Source of the DNA: Pseudomonas frederiksbergensis
Lineage (GTDB): Bacteria; Pseudomonadota; Gammaproteobacteria; Pseudomonadales; Pseudomonadaceae
Length of the DNA: 64,000 nucleotides
Assembly (NCBI RefSeq): GCF_003732665.1
Contig: NZ_MOBP01000014.1
Coordinates: forward strand, 326,150-390,149
Reading direction: 5' to 3'
The notes under the pieces were generated by a model, which worked only from the letters and a program-made list of their open reading frames with translations, was not told the origin of the DNA and did not search any database. The translations under genes and the position numbers were made by a program. Of this stretch, positions 1 to 7,540 are shown one piece after another (position 1 is the first letter of the stretch; every line of letters begins with the position of its first letter).

Positions 1-2882
1 GCAGCGAAATCCGCATTGAGGACGGGCCGAAACTGGTGCTGCTGGTGGAAAACCTCGAGGGCTATCAGGCGTTGTGCCGGCTGATCACCCGCGCCCGGCG
101 TCGTACGCAAAAGGGCCAGTATCAGGTGCTGCGGGAGGACTTCAGCGAGCCGTTGCCGGGGTTGTTGGCGTTGTGGGTGCCGGACGCAGTGGATGATGTT
201 GCCCAGGGCCACTGGCTTAAACAGGTCTTTGCCGAACGCCTGTGGCTGGCGGTCCAGTTGCATCGCGGGCAGGACGATAGCCGACGGCTGAACGACCTGT
301 TGATGCTGGCCAGGGAATTGCGCATCCCGGCGGTGGCCAGCGGCGATGTGCACATGCATGCCCGTGGCCGCCGCGCCTTGCAGGACACCATGACCGCGAT
401 CCGCCATCACCTGCCGGTGGCGTCGGCCGGGTTGCGTTTGCACCCCAATGGCGAGCGGCATTTGCGCAGTCTCGATGTCGTGGGCGAGATCTATCCGAGG
501 GCATTGCTTGATGAAACCCTGGTCATCGCCCGGCGTTGCACCTTTGATCTGGGGCAGTTGCGCTATCAATATCCCAGGGAACTGGTGCCGGAGGGGCACA
601 GTGCTGCGTCCTGGCTGAGTGAATTGACCGAACGCGGCGTTCGCGAGCGTTGGCCCGAAGGCATCAGCGAGAAAGTGAGGGGCCTGATCGACAAGGAGTT
701 GGGGCTGATCGCCGAGCTGGGTTATGAGAGCTACTTTCTCACCGTTCAGGACATCGTCGCCTTCGCCCGCCGCCAGAAAATCCTGTGTCAGGGGCGAGGT
801 TCGGCGGCCAACTCGGCGGTGTGTTTTGCCTTGGGTATCACCGAGATCGATCCGGAGCGAATGAACATGCTGTTCGAGCGCTTCCTCTCAAAGGAGCGCA
901 ACGAGCCGCCGGACATCGACGTGGACTTCGAGCATGAGCGGCGCGAAGAAGTCTTGCAGTACGTGTTCCAGCGCTATGGCCGCACCCGTGCCGCGTTGAC
1001 TGCCGTGGTCAGCACTTATCACGCGGCGGGCGCGGTGCGTGATGTGGCCAAGGCTTTGGGACTGCCGCCGGATCAAATCAATGCCCTGGCCGATTGTTGT
1101 GGTCACTGGAGTGACAATACGCCGCCGGTCGAGCGCCTGATTGAAAGTGGTTTCGACCCCGAGAGTCCGGTGCTTAAACGGGTGCTGAGCTTGACCCGAC
1201 AGTTGATCGGTTTCCCCCGGCATCTGTCCCAGCATCCCGGCGGCTTCGTCATTTCCGAGCATCCGCTGGACAGTCTGGTGCCGGTGGAAAACGCGGCAAT
1301 GGCTGATCGCACCATCATTCAGTGGGACAAGGATGATCTTGATGCGGTCGGGCTGCTCAAAGTGGATATTCTGGCCCTGGGCATGCTCAGCGCGATTCGC
1401 CGCTGTTTCGATTTGCTGCGCCGCCACCGCAATCTGGACTTGAGCCTGGCGACGGTCCCTGCGGAAGATCCACAAACCTACGACATGATTGGCCAGGCCG
1501 ACACCATCGGCGTGTTCCAGATCGAATCCCGGGCACAAATGTCGATGTTGCCCCGGCTCAAGCCGCGCAAGTTCTATGACCTGGTGATTGAAGTGGCCAT
1601 CGTTCGCCCCGGGCCTATTCAGGGCGGCATGGTGCATCCCTATCTACGGCGACGAAACAAGGAAGAACTCGAAAGCTATCCCTCCGAAGAGTTGAGGGAG
1701 GTGCTGAAGCGCACGCTCGGTGTTCCGCTGTTCCAGGAACAAGTGATGCAGATAGCCATCGTGGCTGCCAGTTACAGCCCCGGCGAAGCCGATCAGCTAC
1801 GTCGCTCCATGGCAGCCTGGAAGCGCCACGGCGGACTTGAACCGCATAAGGATCGTCTTGCTGCCGGCATGAAAAAAAAGGGCTACACGCCGGAATTCGC
1901 CGCCCAAATCTTCGAACAGATCAAAGGCTTCGGCAGCTACGGTTTCCCCGAATCCCACGCCGCCAGTTTTGCCTTGCTGACCTACGCCAGTTGCTGGCTC
2001 AAATGCCACGAACCGGCGGCGTTCGCCTGTGCGCTGATCAACAGTTGGCCCATGGGTTTCTACAGCCCGGACCAGATCCTGCAGGATGCCCGTCGGCATG
2101 ATTTGCAGATTCGCCCGGTGGACGTGCGCGCCAGCGACTGGGATTGCAGCCTGGAACCGATCAGCGGCGCGCAACCGGCGATTCGCATGGGGCTGCGGAT
2201 GATCAAGGGCTTTCGTGAGGATGATGCCCGGCGCATCGAAGCTGCGCGTTCGCGAGGCGCGTTTATCGACATCGCCGACCTCGGCGAACGGGCGCAGCTC
2301 GACGCCCGCGCCCAGGAGCAACTGGCCGATGCCGGGGCCTTGCGCGGACTGGCCGGCGACCGCCATCGCGCCCGTTGGGAAGTGGCGGGGGTGCAGAAGC
2401 AACTCGGGTTGTTCGCCGGGTTGCCCCGTCAGGAAGAGCCCGAAGTGTCGCTGCCCAAGCCCACGGTGGGCGAAGACTTGCAGGCCGATTATGCGTCGGT
2501 GGGCACGACCCTTGGCCCGCATCCATTGGCGCTGTTACGCCCGGAATTGAAGGCCCGGCGCTGCCGCAGTTCCAGGGAATTGCTCGACGTCGAACATGGC
2601 CGCCCCGTCAGCGTCGCCGGGCTGGTCACCGGCCGCCAACGCCCCGGCACCGCCAGCGGCGTGACTTTCGTTACCCTCGAAGACGAATTCGGCAACGTCA
2701 ACGTGGTGGTCTGGCGTGATTTGGCCGAACGCCAGCGCCAGGTGTTGGTGGGCTCGCAACTGCTCAAGGTTGATGGGCGCTGGGAACGGGAAGGCGAGGT
2801 GCGGCACCTGATTGCCGGACGGCTGAGCGACCTGAGCCCCTTGTTGGATGGCATTAGCGTGCGCAGCCGGGATTTCCGCTGA
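1..2882 (+). CDS. dnaE2: Error-prone DNA polymerase DnaE2 (5' end cut by window)
   Basis: C-family DNA polymerase alpha-subunit paralogue used for damage tolerance and induced mutagenesis, normally working with ImuA/ImuB. The open frame runs from base 3 with coherent sequence (SEIRIEDGPK...) upstream of the first GTG at 36, so the true start lies outside the window and about 960 codons are present, against roughly 1,030 in full-length proteins. What is missing is part of the N-terminal PHP domain. Visible are the polymerase catalytic block PPDIDVDFEHERREEV near base 910, the GRGSAANSAVCFALGI block just before it, the CLKCHEPAAFACALIN-type segment near 1995, and an OB-fold tail after about 2590. 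No imuA/imuB is visible on this side, but they could lie just upstream. Family identity is secure; DnaE2 rather than DnaE1 is inferred from overall length and C-terminal layout. Confidence 0.93.
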   Translation, partial: SEIRIEDGPKLVLLVENLEGYQALCRLITRARRRTQKGQYQVLREDFSEPLPGLLALWVPDAVDDVAQGHWLKQVFAERLWLAVQLHRGQDDSRRLNDLLMLARELRIPAVASGDVHMHARGRRALQDTMTAIRHHLPVASAGLRLHPNGERHLRSLDVVGEIYPRALLDETLVIARRCTFDLGQLRYQYPRELVPEGHSAASWLSELTERGVRERWPEGISEKVRGLIDKELGLIAELGYESYFLTVQDIVAFARRQKILCQGRGSAANSAVCFALGITEIDPERMNMLFERFLSKERNEPPDIDVDFEHERREEVLQYVFQRYGRTRAALTAVVSTYHAAGAVRDVAKALGLPPDQINALADCCGHWSDNTPPVERLIESGFDPESPVLKRVLSLTRQLIGFPRHLSQHPGGFVISEHPLDSLVPVENAAMADRTIIQWDKDDLDAVGLLKVDILALGMLSAIRRCFDLLRRHRNLDLSLATVPAEDPQTYDMIGQADTIGVFQIESRAQMSMLPRLKPRKFYDLVIEVAIVRPGPIQGGMVHPYLRRRNKEELESYPSEELREVLKRTLGVPLFQEQVMQIAIVAASYSPGEADQLRRSMAAWKRHGGLEPHKDRLAAGMKKKGYTPEFAAQIFEQIKGFGSYGFPESHAASFALLTYASCWLKCHEPAAFACALINSWPMGFYSPDQILQDARRHDLQIRPVDVRASDWDCSLEPISGAQPAIRMGLRMIKGFREDDARRIEAARSRGAFIDIADLGERAQLDARAQEQLADAGALRGLAGDRHRARWEVAGVQKQLGLFAGLPRQEEPEVSLPKPTVGEDLQADYASVGTTLGPHPLALLRPELKARRCRSSRELLDVEHGRPVSVAGLVTGRQRPGTASGVTFVTLEDEFGNVNVVVWRDLAERQRQVLVGSQLLKVDGRWEREGEVRHLIAGRLSDLSPLLDGISVRSRDFR

Positions 2883-2895
2883 TGTGCATTCCCCC

Positions 2896-2985
2896 TGTAG
2901 GAGCTGCCGAAGGCTGCGATCTTTTGATCTTGATCTTCGACAATCTTAACGCTGCCAAAAGATCGCAGCCTTCGGCAGTTCCTAC
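2896..2985. repeat. Inverted repeat, GCCGAAGGCTGCGATC family
   Basis: Two arms of about 28 bases (2897-2924 and 2957-2985) carry GTAGGAGCTGCCGAAGGCTG and its imperfect reverse complement around a short spacer. It can fold as a long hairpin and could end dnaE2 transcription. A degenerate half copy lies near 15836-15862. Confidence 0.8.
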
Positions 2986-2986
2986 T

Positions 2987-3089
2987 GATCGTTCCCAAGC
3001 TCTGCGTGGGAATGCAGCCCAGGACGCTCCGCGTCCCATTGGAACGCGGAGCGTCCCTTGAGGCATTCCCACGCAGAGTGGGAACGATC
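2987..3089. repeat. Palindromic intergenic repeat, GATCGTTCCCACGC family (copy 1)
   Basis: A 103-base palindrome that starts with GATCGTTCCCA and ends with TGGGAACGATC, with an inner palindrome GGACGCTCCGCGTCC...GGAACGCGGAGCGTCC. The same structure recurs at 5038-5142 and 10179-10283. The family is distinct from the GTGGGAGCGGGC elements elsewhere in the window. Confidence 0.85.
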
Positions 3090-3140
3090 AGTAACGATCA
3101 GCAGGAGGTCAACGATCTGACGCCAAATTATTTAAACACT

Positions 3141-3168
3141 GTTACAGGTGATGGCACTTTGGCATAAT
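3141..3168 (+). promoter_or_regulatory. Possible sigma-70 promoter of the lipoprotein operon
   Basis: CATAAT at 3163-3168 with GTTACA at 3141-3146 (16-base spacer) sits about 125 bases upstream of the GTG start at 3292. Matches to consensus are partial, so this is a weak prediction. Confidence 0.35.
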
Positions 3169-3291
3169 GCCCGCCGCCGACGTCCCGCACGTCGATTATC
3201 GATTACATCCCCATCGCTGTTTCATCGCTGCAACCCGCAGCGGTTGGCCATTGCCGTGCCGGGATCAACAGCTTTTAAGAAGGAATGCACA

Positions 3292-3972
3292 GTGAGAATG
3301 ATCTCTCGGATGTTGGTATCAGGGGCCGCGATTGCCGTTCTGAGCGTAATTGGCGGGTGTGCGACCGAAAGCTCCCGGGCATTGCCGGTAGAGAAGGTCG
3401 AAAGCGCCACCCAAGCCTGGGCCGGTGCTCGCGTACCGATGGCGGTGGGCAAGTTCGATAACCGTTCGAGCTACATGCGCGGGATTTTCTCCGATGGCGT
3501 GGATCGCCTCGGCGGTCAGGCCAAGACCATTTTGATCACGCACTTGCAGCAGACCAACCGCTTCAGCGTGCTGGACCGCGACAACATGGGCGAGATCCAG
3601 CAGGAAGCGTCGATCAAGGGCCAGGCCCAGCGCCTCAAGGGTGCTGACTTTGTGGTGACCGGCGATGTCACCGAGTTCGGCCGCAAGGAAACCGGCGATC
3701 ACCAATTGTTCGGTATTCTCGGTCGCGGCAAGACCCAAGTGGCCTACGCCAAGGTCAACCTGAACATCGTCAACATCAGCACCTCGGAAGTCGTCTATTC
3801 GACCCAGGGCGCCGGTGAATACGCGTTGTCCAACCGTGAAATCATCGGTTTCGGCGGCACCGCGGCCTACGATTCGACCCTCAACGGCAAAGTGCTCGAC
3901 CTGGCCATGCGCGAGGCGATCAATCGCCTGGTCGACGGCATGAATTCCGGTGCATGGAAACCGGGCAACTGA
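3292..3972 (+). CDS. CsgG/HfaB-family lipoprotein
   Basis: Predicted outer-membrane lipoprotein of 226 residues related to CsgG, the curli secretion-channel family. The GTG at 3292 is preferred because AAGAAGGA lies 7-8 bases upstream and it gives a clean lipoprotein signal peptide (hydrophobic stretch SGAAIAVLSVIGG with lipobox Cys23); the frame stays open further upstream but would add a peptide without a signal. The body keeps the CsgG-type core (SVLDRDNMGEIQQEASI..., ADFVVTGDVTEF, NIVNISTSEVVYSTQGAGEY). It is followed after 17 bases by two more lipoprotein genes, so all three probably act together. No csgBADEF partners are visible, so curli export is not implied; this trio is known in other proteobacteria without a settled function. 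Confidence 0.85.
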   Translation: MRMISRMLVSGAAIAVLSVIGGCATESSRALPVEKVESATQAWAGARVPMAVGKFDNRSSYMRGIFSDGVDRLGGQAKTILITHLQQTNRFSVLDRDNMGEIQQEASIKGQAQRLKGADFVVTGDVTEFGRKETGDHQLFGILGRGKTQVAYAKVNLNIVNISTSEVVYSTQGAGEYALSNREIIGFGGTAAYDSTLNGKVLDLAMREAINRLVDGMNSGAWKPGN

Positions 3973-3989
3973 TCAAGGAGGAATAACCG

Positions 3990-4361
3990 ATGAACAAGTT
4001 TCTATCGTGGCCATTGATGGCATTGGCCCTGTCGGGCAGCTCGCTGCTGACGGGTTGCAACGGCGGCCCGAAAACCCTGTACCAATGGGAAAGCTACCAG
4101 CCGGAAGTCTACGAGTACTTCAAGGGCGAAACCCCCAAGGAAGCGCAGGCCGAAGCCCTGGAACGCGATCTGCAGAAGATCGCTTCGACGGGCAAGACCC
4201 CGCCGCCGGGTTACCACGCTCACCTAGGCCTGTTGTACCTGAGCATGGGCAAGGACGACCAGATGGTTCAGCAGTTCCGAACCGAGAAGACGCTGTTCCC
4301 CGAGTCCGGGCAATACATGGATTTTCTGCTCAAGAACGCTAAGACCGGAGACGCCAAATGA
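3990..4361 (+). CDS. DUF4810 lipoprotein
   Basis: Small predicted lipoprotein of 123 residues, middle gene of a three-lipoprotein operon. A strong AAGGAGG at 3975-3981 precedes the ATG. The N-terminus is a type II signal peptide (MALALSGSSLLTGC, lipobox LTGC), then TLYQWESYQPEVYEYFKG, typical of DUF4810, and a helical region (GYHAHLGLLYLSMGKDDQMVQQF) resembling a TPR hairpin. Its stop overlaps the next start (ATGA), which indicates translational coupling. The function is unknown; a structural or chaperone role for the CsgG-like neighbour is a guess from context. Confidence 0.8.
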   Translation: MNKFLSWPLMALALSGSSLLTGCNGGPKTLYQWESYQPEVYEYFKGETPKEAQAEALERDLQKIASTGKTPPPGYHAHLGLLYLSMGKDDQMVQQFRTEKTLFPESGQYMDFLLKNAKTGDAK

Positions 4362-5017
4362 TCCCGCGCGCATTGAAACTGATGGCCGGCCTGCTGGCGC
4401 TGGCCGTCCTTGGCGGTTGTGTCAGCCCCAAAACCGTGGACTACTCGGCGTATAAGCAAGCACGCCCGAAAACCATTCTGGTGCTGCCGCCGCTGAACGA
4501 CTCGCCGGACGTCAAGGCGTCCTACGCCATGCTGTCCCAGGTGACTTTTCCGTTGGCTGAAGCCGGTTACTACGTGCTGCCAATTGCCCTGGTCGACGAA
4601 ACGTTTCGCCAGAATGGCCTGACCACCCCGGCGGACATTCACCAGGCACCGGCCGACAAGCTGCGGGATATTTTCGGTGCTGACGCGGCGCTGTACATCA
4701 CCGTGACCGAGTACGGCACTCGCTATATGGTGATCAGCAGCGAAACAGCCGTCACGGCCACCGCCAAACTGGTGGACCTGAAAACCGGCACCACCCTGTG
4801 GACCGGCGCGGCACGTGCGTCGAGCGAAGAGGGCGGCAACAACAGCGGCGGCGGTTTGGTTGGCATGCTGATTACCGCAGCGGTGAAGCAGATCATTAAC
4901 AGCTCCACCGACGCCGGTTACCCGATTGCCGGAGTTGCCAGCAATCGGCTGCTGTCGGCAGGACAACCAGCGGGTTTGTTGTACGGACCACGTTCGCCGA
5001 AATACGGCACTGACTGA
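4358..5017 (+). CDS. DUF799 / GNA1162-family lipoprotein
   Basis: Predicted lipoprotein of 219 residues. The signal peptide is LMAGLLALAVLGGC with Cys at the lipobox. The body (RPKTILVLPPLNDSPDVKASYAML, LVDETFRQNGL, FGADAALYITVTEYGT) matches the DUF799/GNA1162 family, which resembles the TolB N-domain-like fold found in CsgG-type partners. It starts inside the stop codon of the DUF4810 gene. Gly/Ser-rich GGNNSGGGLVG near residue 160 precedes a hydrophobic helix. The role is unsettled; the family is surface-exposed or periplasmic in Neisseria. Confidence 0.82.
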   Translation: MIPRALKLMAGLLALAVLGGCVSPKTVDYSAYKQARPKTILVLPPLNDSPDVKASYAMLSQVTFPLAEAGYYVLPIALVDETFRQNGLTTPADIHQAPADKLRDIFGADAALYITVTEYGTRYMVISSETAVTATAKLVDLKTGTTLWTGAARASSEEGGNNSGGGLVGMLITAAVKQIINSSTDAGYPIAGVASNRLLSAGQPAGLLYGPRSPKYGTD

Positions 5018-5037
5018 AACCCTCCCCCGATCGTTGT

Positions 5038-5142
5038 GATCGTTCCCACGCGCAGCAAAGGAATGCAGCCCAGGACGCTCCGCGTCCCATTGGAACGCAG
5101 AGCGTCCCTTGAGGCATTCCCACGCAGAGCGTGGGAACGATC
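5038..5142. repeat. Palindromic intergenic repeat, GATCGTTCCCACGC family (copy 2)
   Basis: Same architecture as 2987-3089: outer arms GATCGTTCCCACG / CGTGGGAACGATC and inner arms around GGACGCTCCGCGTCC. It lies directly downstream of the DUF799 gene. Confidence 0.85.
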
Positions 5143-5155
5143 TTCAACACGACGC

Positions 5156-5181
5156 CTTCGCGAGCAGCCCGCTCCCACAGG
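5156..5181. repeat. Solo half REP (GCGAGCAGCCCGCTCCCACA)
   Basis: A single degenerate arm of the GTGGGAGCGGGC family without a partner arm. Probably a decayed element. Confidence 0.6.
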
Positions 5182-5286
5182 GTCTTGCGTTAATCAGCTA
5201 TACCTCTATGAAACCATTGGCATCCGCCGTGCTCGAAAGTTGTGCTCGAAACAATCGGACGCCATTACAGGACGCAGAGTCAGTCA

Positions 5287-7398
5287 ATGCAGTTTCTATC
5301 AGATAGCCACGGATGTGCCGGCTGGACTGGCGAAATGGCCGGACGCATTCGCGCGTTCGACTGGAGCCAGACCGAACTCGGCAACATCGATGACTGGCCC
5401 CGCAGCCTGGGGAGTTCGGTGCAGCTGATGCTCGCTTCGCCGCTGCCGATGGTGATGCTCTGGGGGCGGGCGGGTTACATGATCTACAACGATGCCTACT
5501 CGGTCTTTGCCGGCGGTCGTCACCCCTACCTGCTGGGTTCACCCGTGGAGCTCGGTTGGCCGGAAGTCGCCGAGTTCAACCGCCATGTGGTTGATACCTG
5601 CCTGGCCGGTGGCACCTTGTCCTATCGCAATAAAGAGCTGGTGCTGTTGCGCGACGGCGTGCCGGAAGACGTATGGATGGACCTCTATTACAGCCCGGTG
5701 GCCGATGATGAAGGACGACCGGCGGGCGTCATGGCCATGGTGGTCGAAACCACCGCCCATGTGATTTCCGAACGCCGCCGCCAGGAAGCCGAGAGCGCCT
5801 ATCGCGCCGACAACGAACGAGTGCGCCTGGCGCTGAATGCCGGGGCCTTGCTCGGCTCGTTCGTCTGGGACATCGAGACCAACGTGCTGTCCGGGGATGA
5901 GCGTTTCGCCCGCACCTTTTCCTATCCCGCTGATCAGAATCTGGCTGACCTGCCCACCCGCATCGCGGAATCGCGGATTCACCCGGACGATTTCGCCTGG
6001 GTCCAGGAGCAGGTCGATCAATCGGTGAAAACCGGCGAACCCTACAACGCCGAATACCGCGTCCTGCGCCCCGACGGCAGCTACCTGTGGGTGTTGGCCA
6101 GCGGTTGCTGCGAATTCAATGAACAGGGCCGGCCGTTCCGTTTCCCGGGGGTGTTGATCGACATCCACGAACGCAAAATCGCCGAAGAATCCTTGCTCAA
6201 GTTCACCCGCAACCTGGAGCAGCGGGTTGCCGATGAAGTCAATGCGCGGTTGGCAGCGGAGGAGCAATTGCGCCAGGCGCAGAAGCTGGAAGCCATTGGC
6301 GGCCTCACCGGCGGCGTGGCCCATGACTTCAATAACCTGCTGCAAGTGATCGCCGGCAACCTGCATCTGCTGGCTCGCCATGAACCGGACAACGCCAACG
6401 TGCAGCGCCGGGTCAGTGCCTCGATTGCGGCGGTCGAGCGTGGGGCCAAGCTGTCGTCGCAACTGCTCGCGTTTGCCCGTCGCCAACCGCTGTCACCCGC
6501 CGTGTGCGAACCCCGGCAAATCTTCGAAGGGCTGGGGGAGTTGTTGCAGCGGGCGCTGGGGGAAACCATCCAGATCGATATGGCCGTGGCCGAGGATGCC
6601 TGGCGTGTGCACGTGGATCGCAATCAACTGGAAAACGCCATCCTCAACCTGGCGATCAACGCCCGGGATGCGATGAAGGGCGAGGGCATTATCGGTCTGC
6701 GCGCCGAGAACATCGTCCTCGACCGCCGCTTCTGTGCGGGCAAGGGCATCGTCGCCGGTGACTACCTGCGCGTGACCGTGACTGATGGCGGCGTTGGCAT
6801 GACGCCCGATGTGCTGGCCCAGGCGTTCGAACCGTTTTTCACCACCAAGGCCGACGGCCAGGGCACGGGGCTGGGCTTGAGCATGGTGTTCGGCTTCGTC
6901 AAGCAGAGCGGCGGGCATATCGAGATGTCCAGCGCAGTCGACGAGGGCACGCGGGTGCAGTTGTATTTCCCACGGAGCCTGCGACCGTTGCCGAACGAAG
7001 CCCCTCTGCAGACGCCACAGACGCGGGGCGGCCATGAAACCATTTTGGTGGTCGAGGACAATGAAGCGGTGCGGGTGTCGGCAGTGGAATTGCTGCGCGA
7101 GGAAGGCTATCAGGTGCTGACCGCCACGAACGGCGACACGGCGATGCAGATGCTGATGGAGGGCGTGACGGTGGACCTGATCTTCACCGATGTGGTCATG
7201 CCCGGCCTGATCAAAAGCTCGGACCTGGCGGCCTGGGCCAAAGTGCAGAACCCGCCGGTGGCGGTGCTGTTTACCTCGGGGCACACCCGGGACATCATCT
7301 CGCGCAATCACCAGTTGAGCCCGGATACCCATTTGCTCAGCAAACCGTATGGGCCGCAGGCGCTGACCCACATGGTGCGCGCGGTCCTCAACGGTTAA
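5287..7398 (+). CDS. PAS-domain hybrid sensor histidine kinase / response regulator
   Basis: Cytoplasmic hybrid two-component kinase of 703 residues; no membrane segment is evident. Order: an N-terminal PAS/GAF-like region (about 20-150, WGRAGYMIYNDAYSVFAGGRHP), a PAS domain (about 178-298, ending RFPGVLIDIHERK), a coiled-coil linker, a HisKA domain with phosphoacceptor His346 in GGVAHDFNNLL, an HATPase (N box NQLENAILNLAINARDAM, G boxes DGGVGM and GQGTGLGLSMVFG), and a C-terminal receiver with acceptor Asp635 in IFTDVVMPG. ATG 5287 is chosen because translation from 5242 adds a weak leader; the ribosome site is poor (GACGCAGAG). No output domain is present, so a phosphotransfer partner is needed. 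The kinase core closely resembles that of the hybrid kinase at 10289-12232. The ligand is not predictable. Confidence 0.9.
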   Translation: MQFLSDSHGCAGWTGEMAGRIRAFDWSQTELGNIDDWPRSLGSSVQLMLASPLPMVMLWGRAGYMIYNDAYSVFAGGRHPYLLGSPVELGWPEVAEFNRHVVDTCLAGGTLSYRNKELVLLRDGVPEDVWMDLYYSPVADDEGRPAGVMAMVVETTAHVISERRRQEAESAYRADNERVRLALNAGALLGSFVWDIETNVLSGDERFARTFSYPADQNLADLPTRIAESRIHPDDFAWVQEQVDQSVKTGEPYNAEYRVLRPDGSYLWVLASGCCEFNEQGRPFRFPGVLIDIHERKIAEESLLKFTRNLEQRVADEVNARLAAEEQLRQAQKLEAIGGLTGGVAHDFNNLLQVIAGNLHLLARHEPDNANVQRRVSASIAAVERGAKLSSQLLAFARRQPLSPAVCEPRQIFEGLGELLQRALGETIQIDMAVAEDAWRVHVDRNQLENAILNLAINARDAMKGEGIIGLRAENIVLDRRFCAGKGIVAGDYLRVTVTDGGVGMTPDVLAQAFEPFFTTKADGQGTGLGLSMVFGFVKQSGGHIEMSSAVDEGTRVQLYFPRSLRPLPNEAPLQTPQTRGGHETILVVEDNEAVRVSAVELLREEGYQVLTATNGDTAMQMLMEGVTVDLIFTDVVMPGLIKSSDLAAWAKVQNPPVAVLFTSGHTRDIISRNHQLSPDTHLLSKPYGPQALTHMVRAVLNG

Positions 7399-7409
7399 CA
7401 CCAATCCCC

Positions 7410-7499
7410 TGTGGGAGCGGGCTTGCTCGCGAAAGCGGTGGGTCAGTCAGCCGAGATGTTGAATGTAAAACCGCATTCGCGAGCAAGCCCGCTCCCACA
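7410..7499. repeat. REPIN (inverted REP pair)
   Basis: Left arm TGTGGGAGCGGGCTTGC... and right arm ...GCAAGCCCGCTCCCACA face each other about 90 bases apart, between the hybrid kinase and uvrA-like genes. Confidence 0.9.
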
Positions 7500-7540
7500 T
7501 TGGGTTCAGTGTTTTTTCAGTTATTAATCAAGGTTATTCC

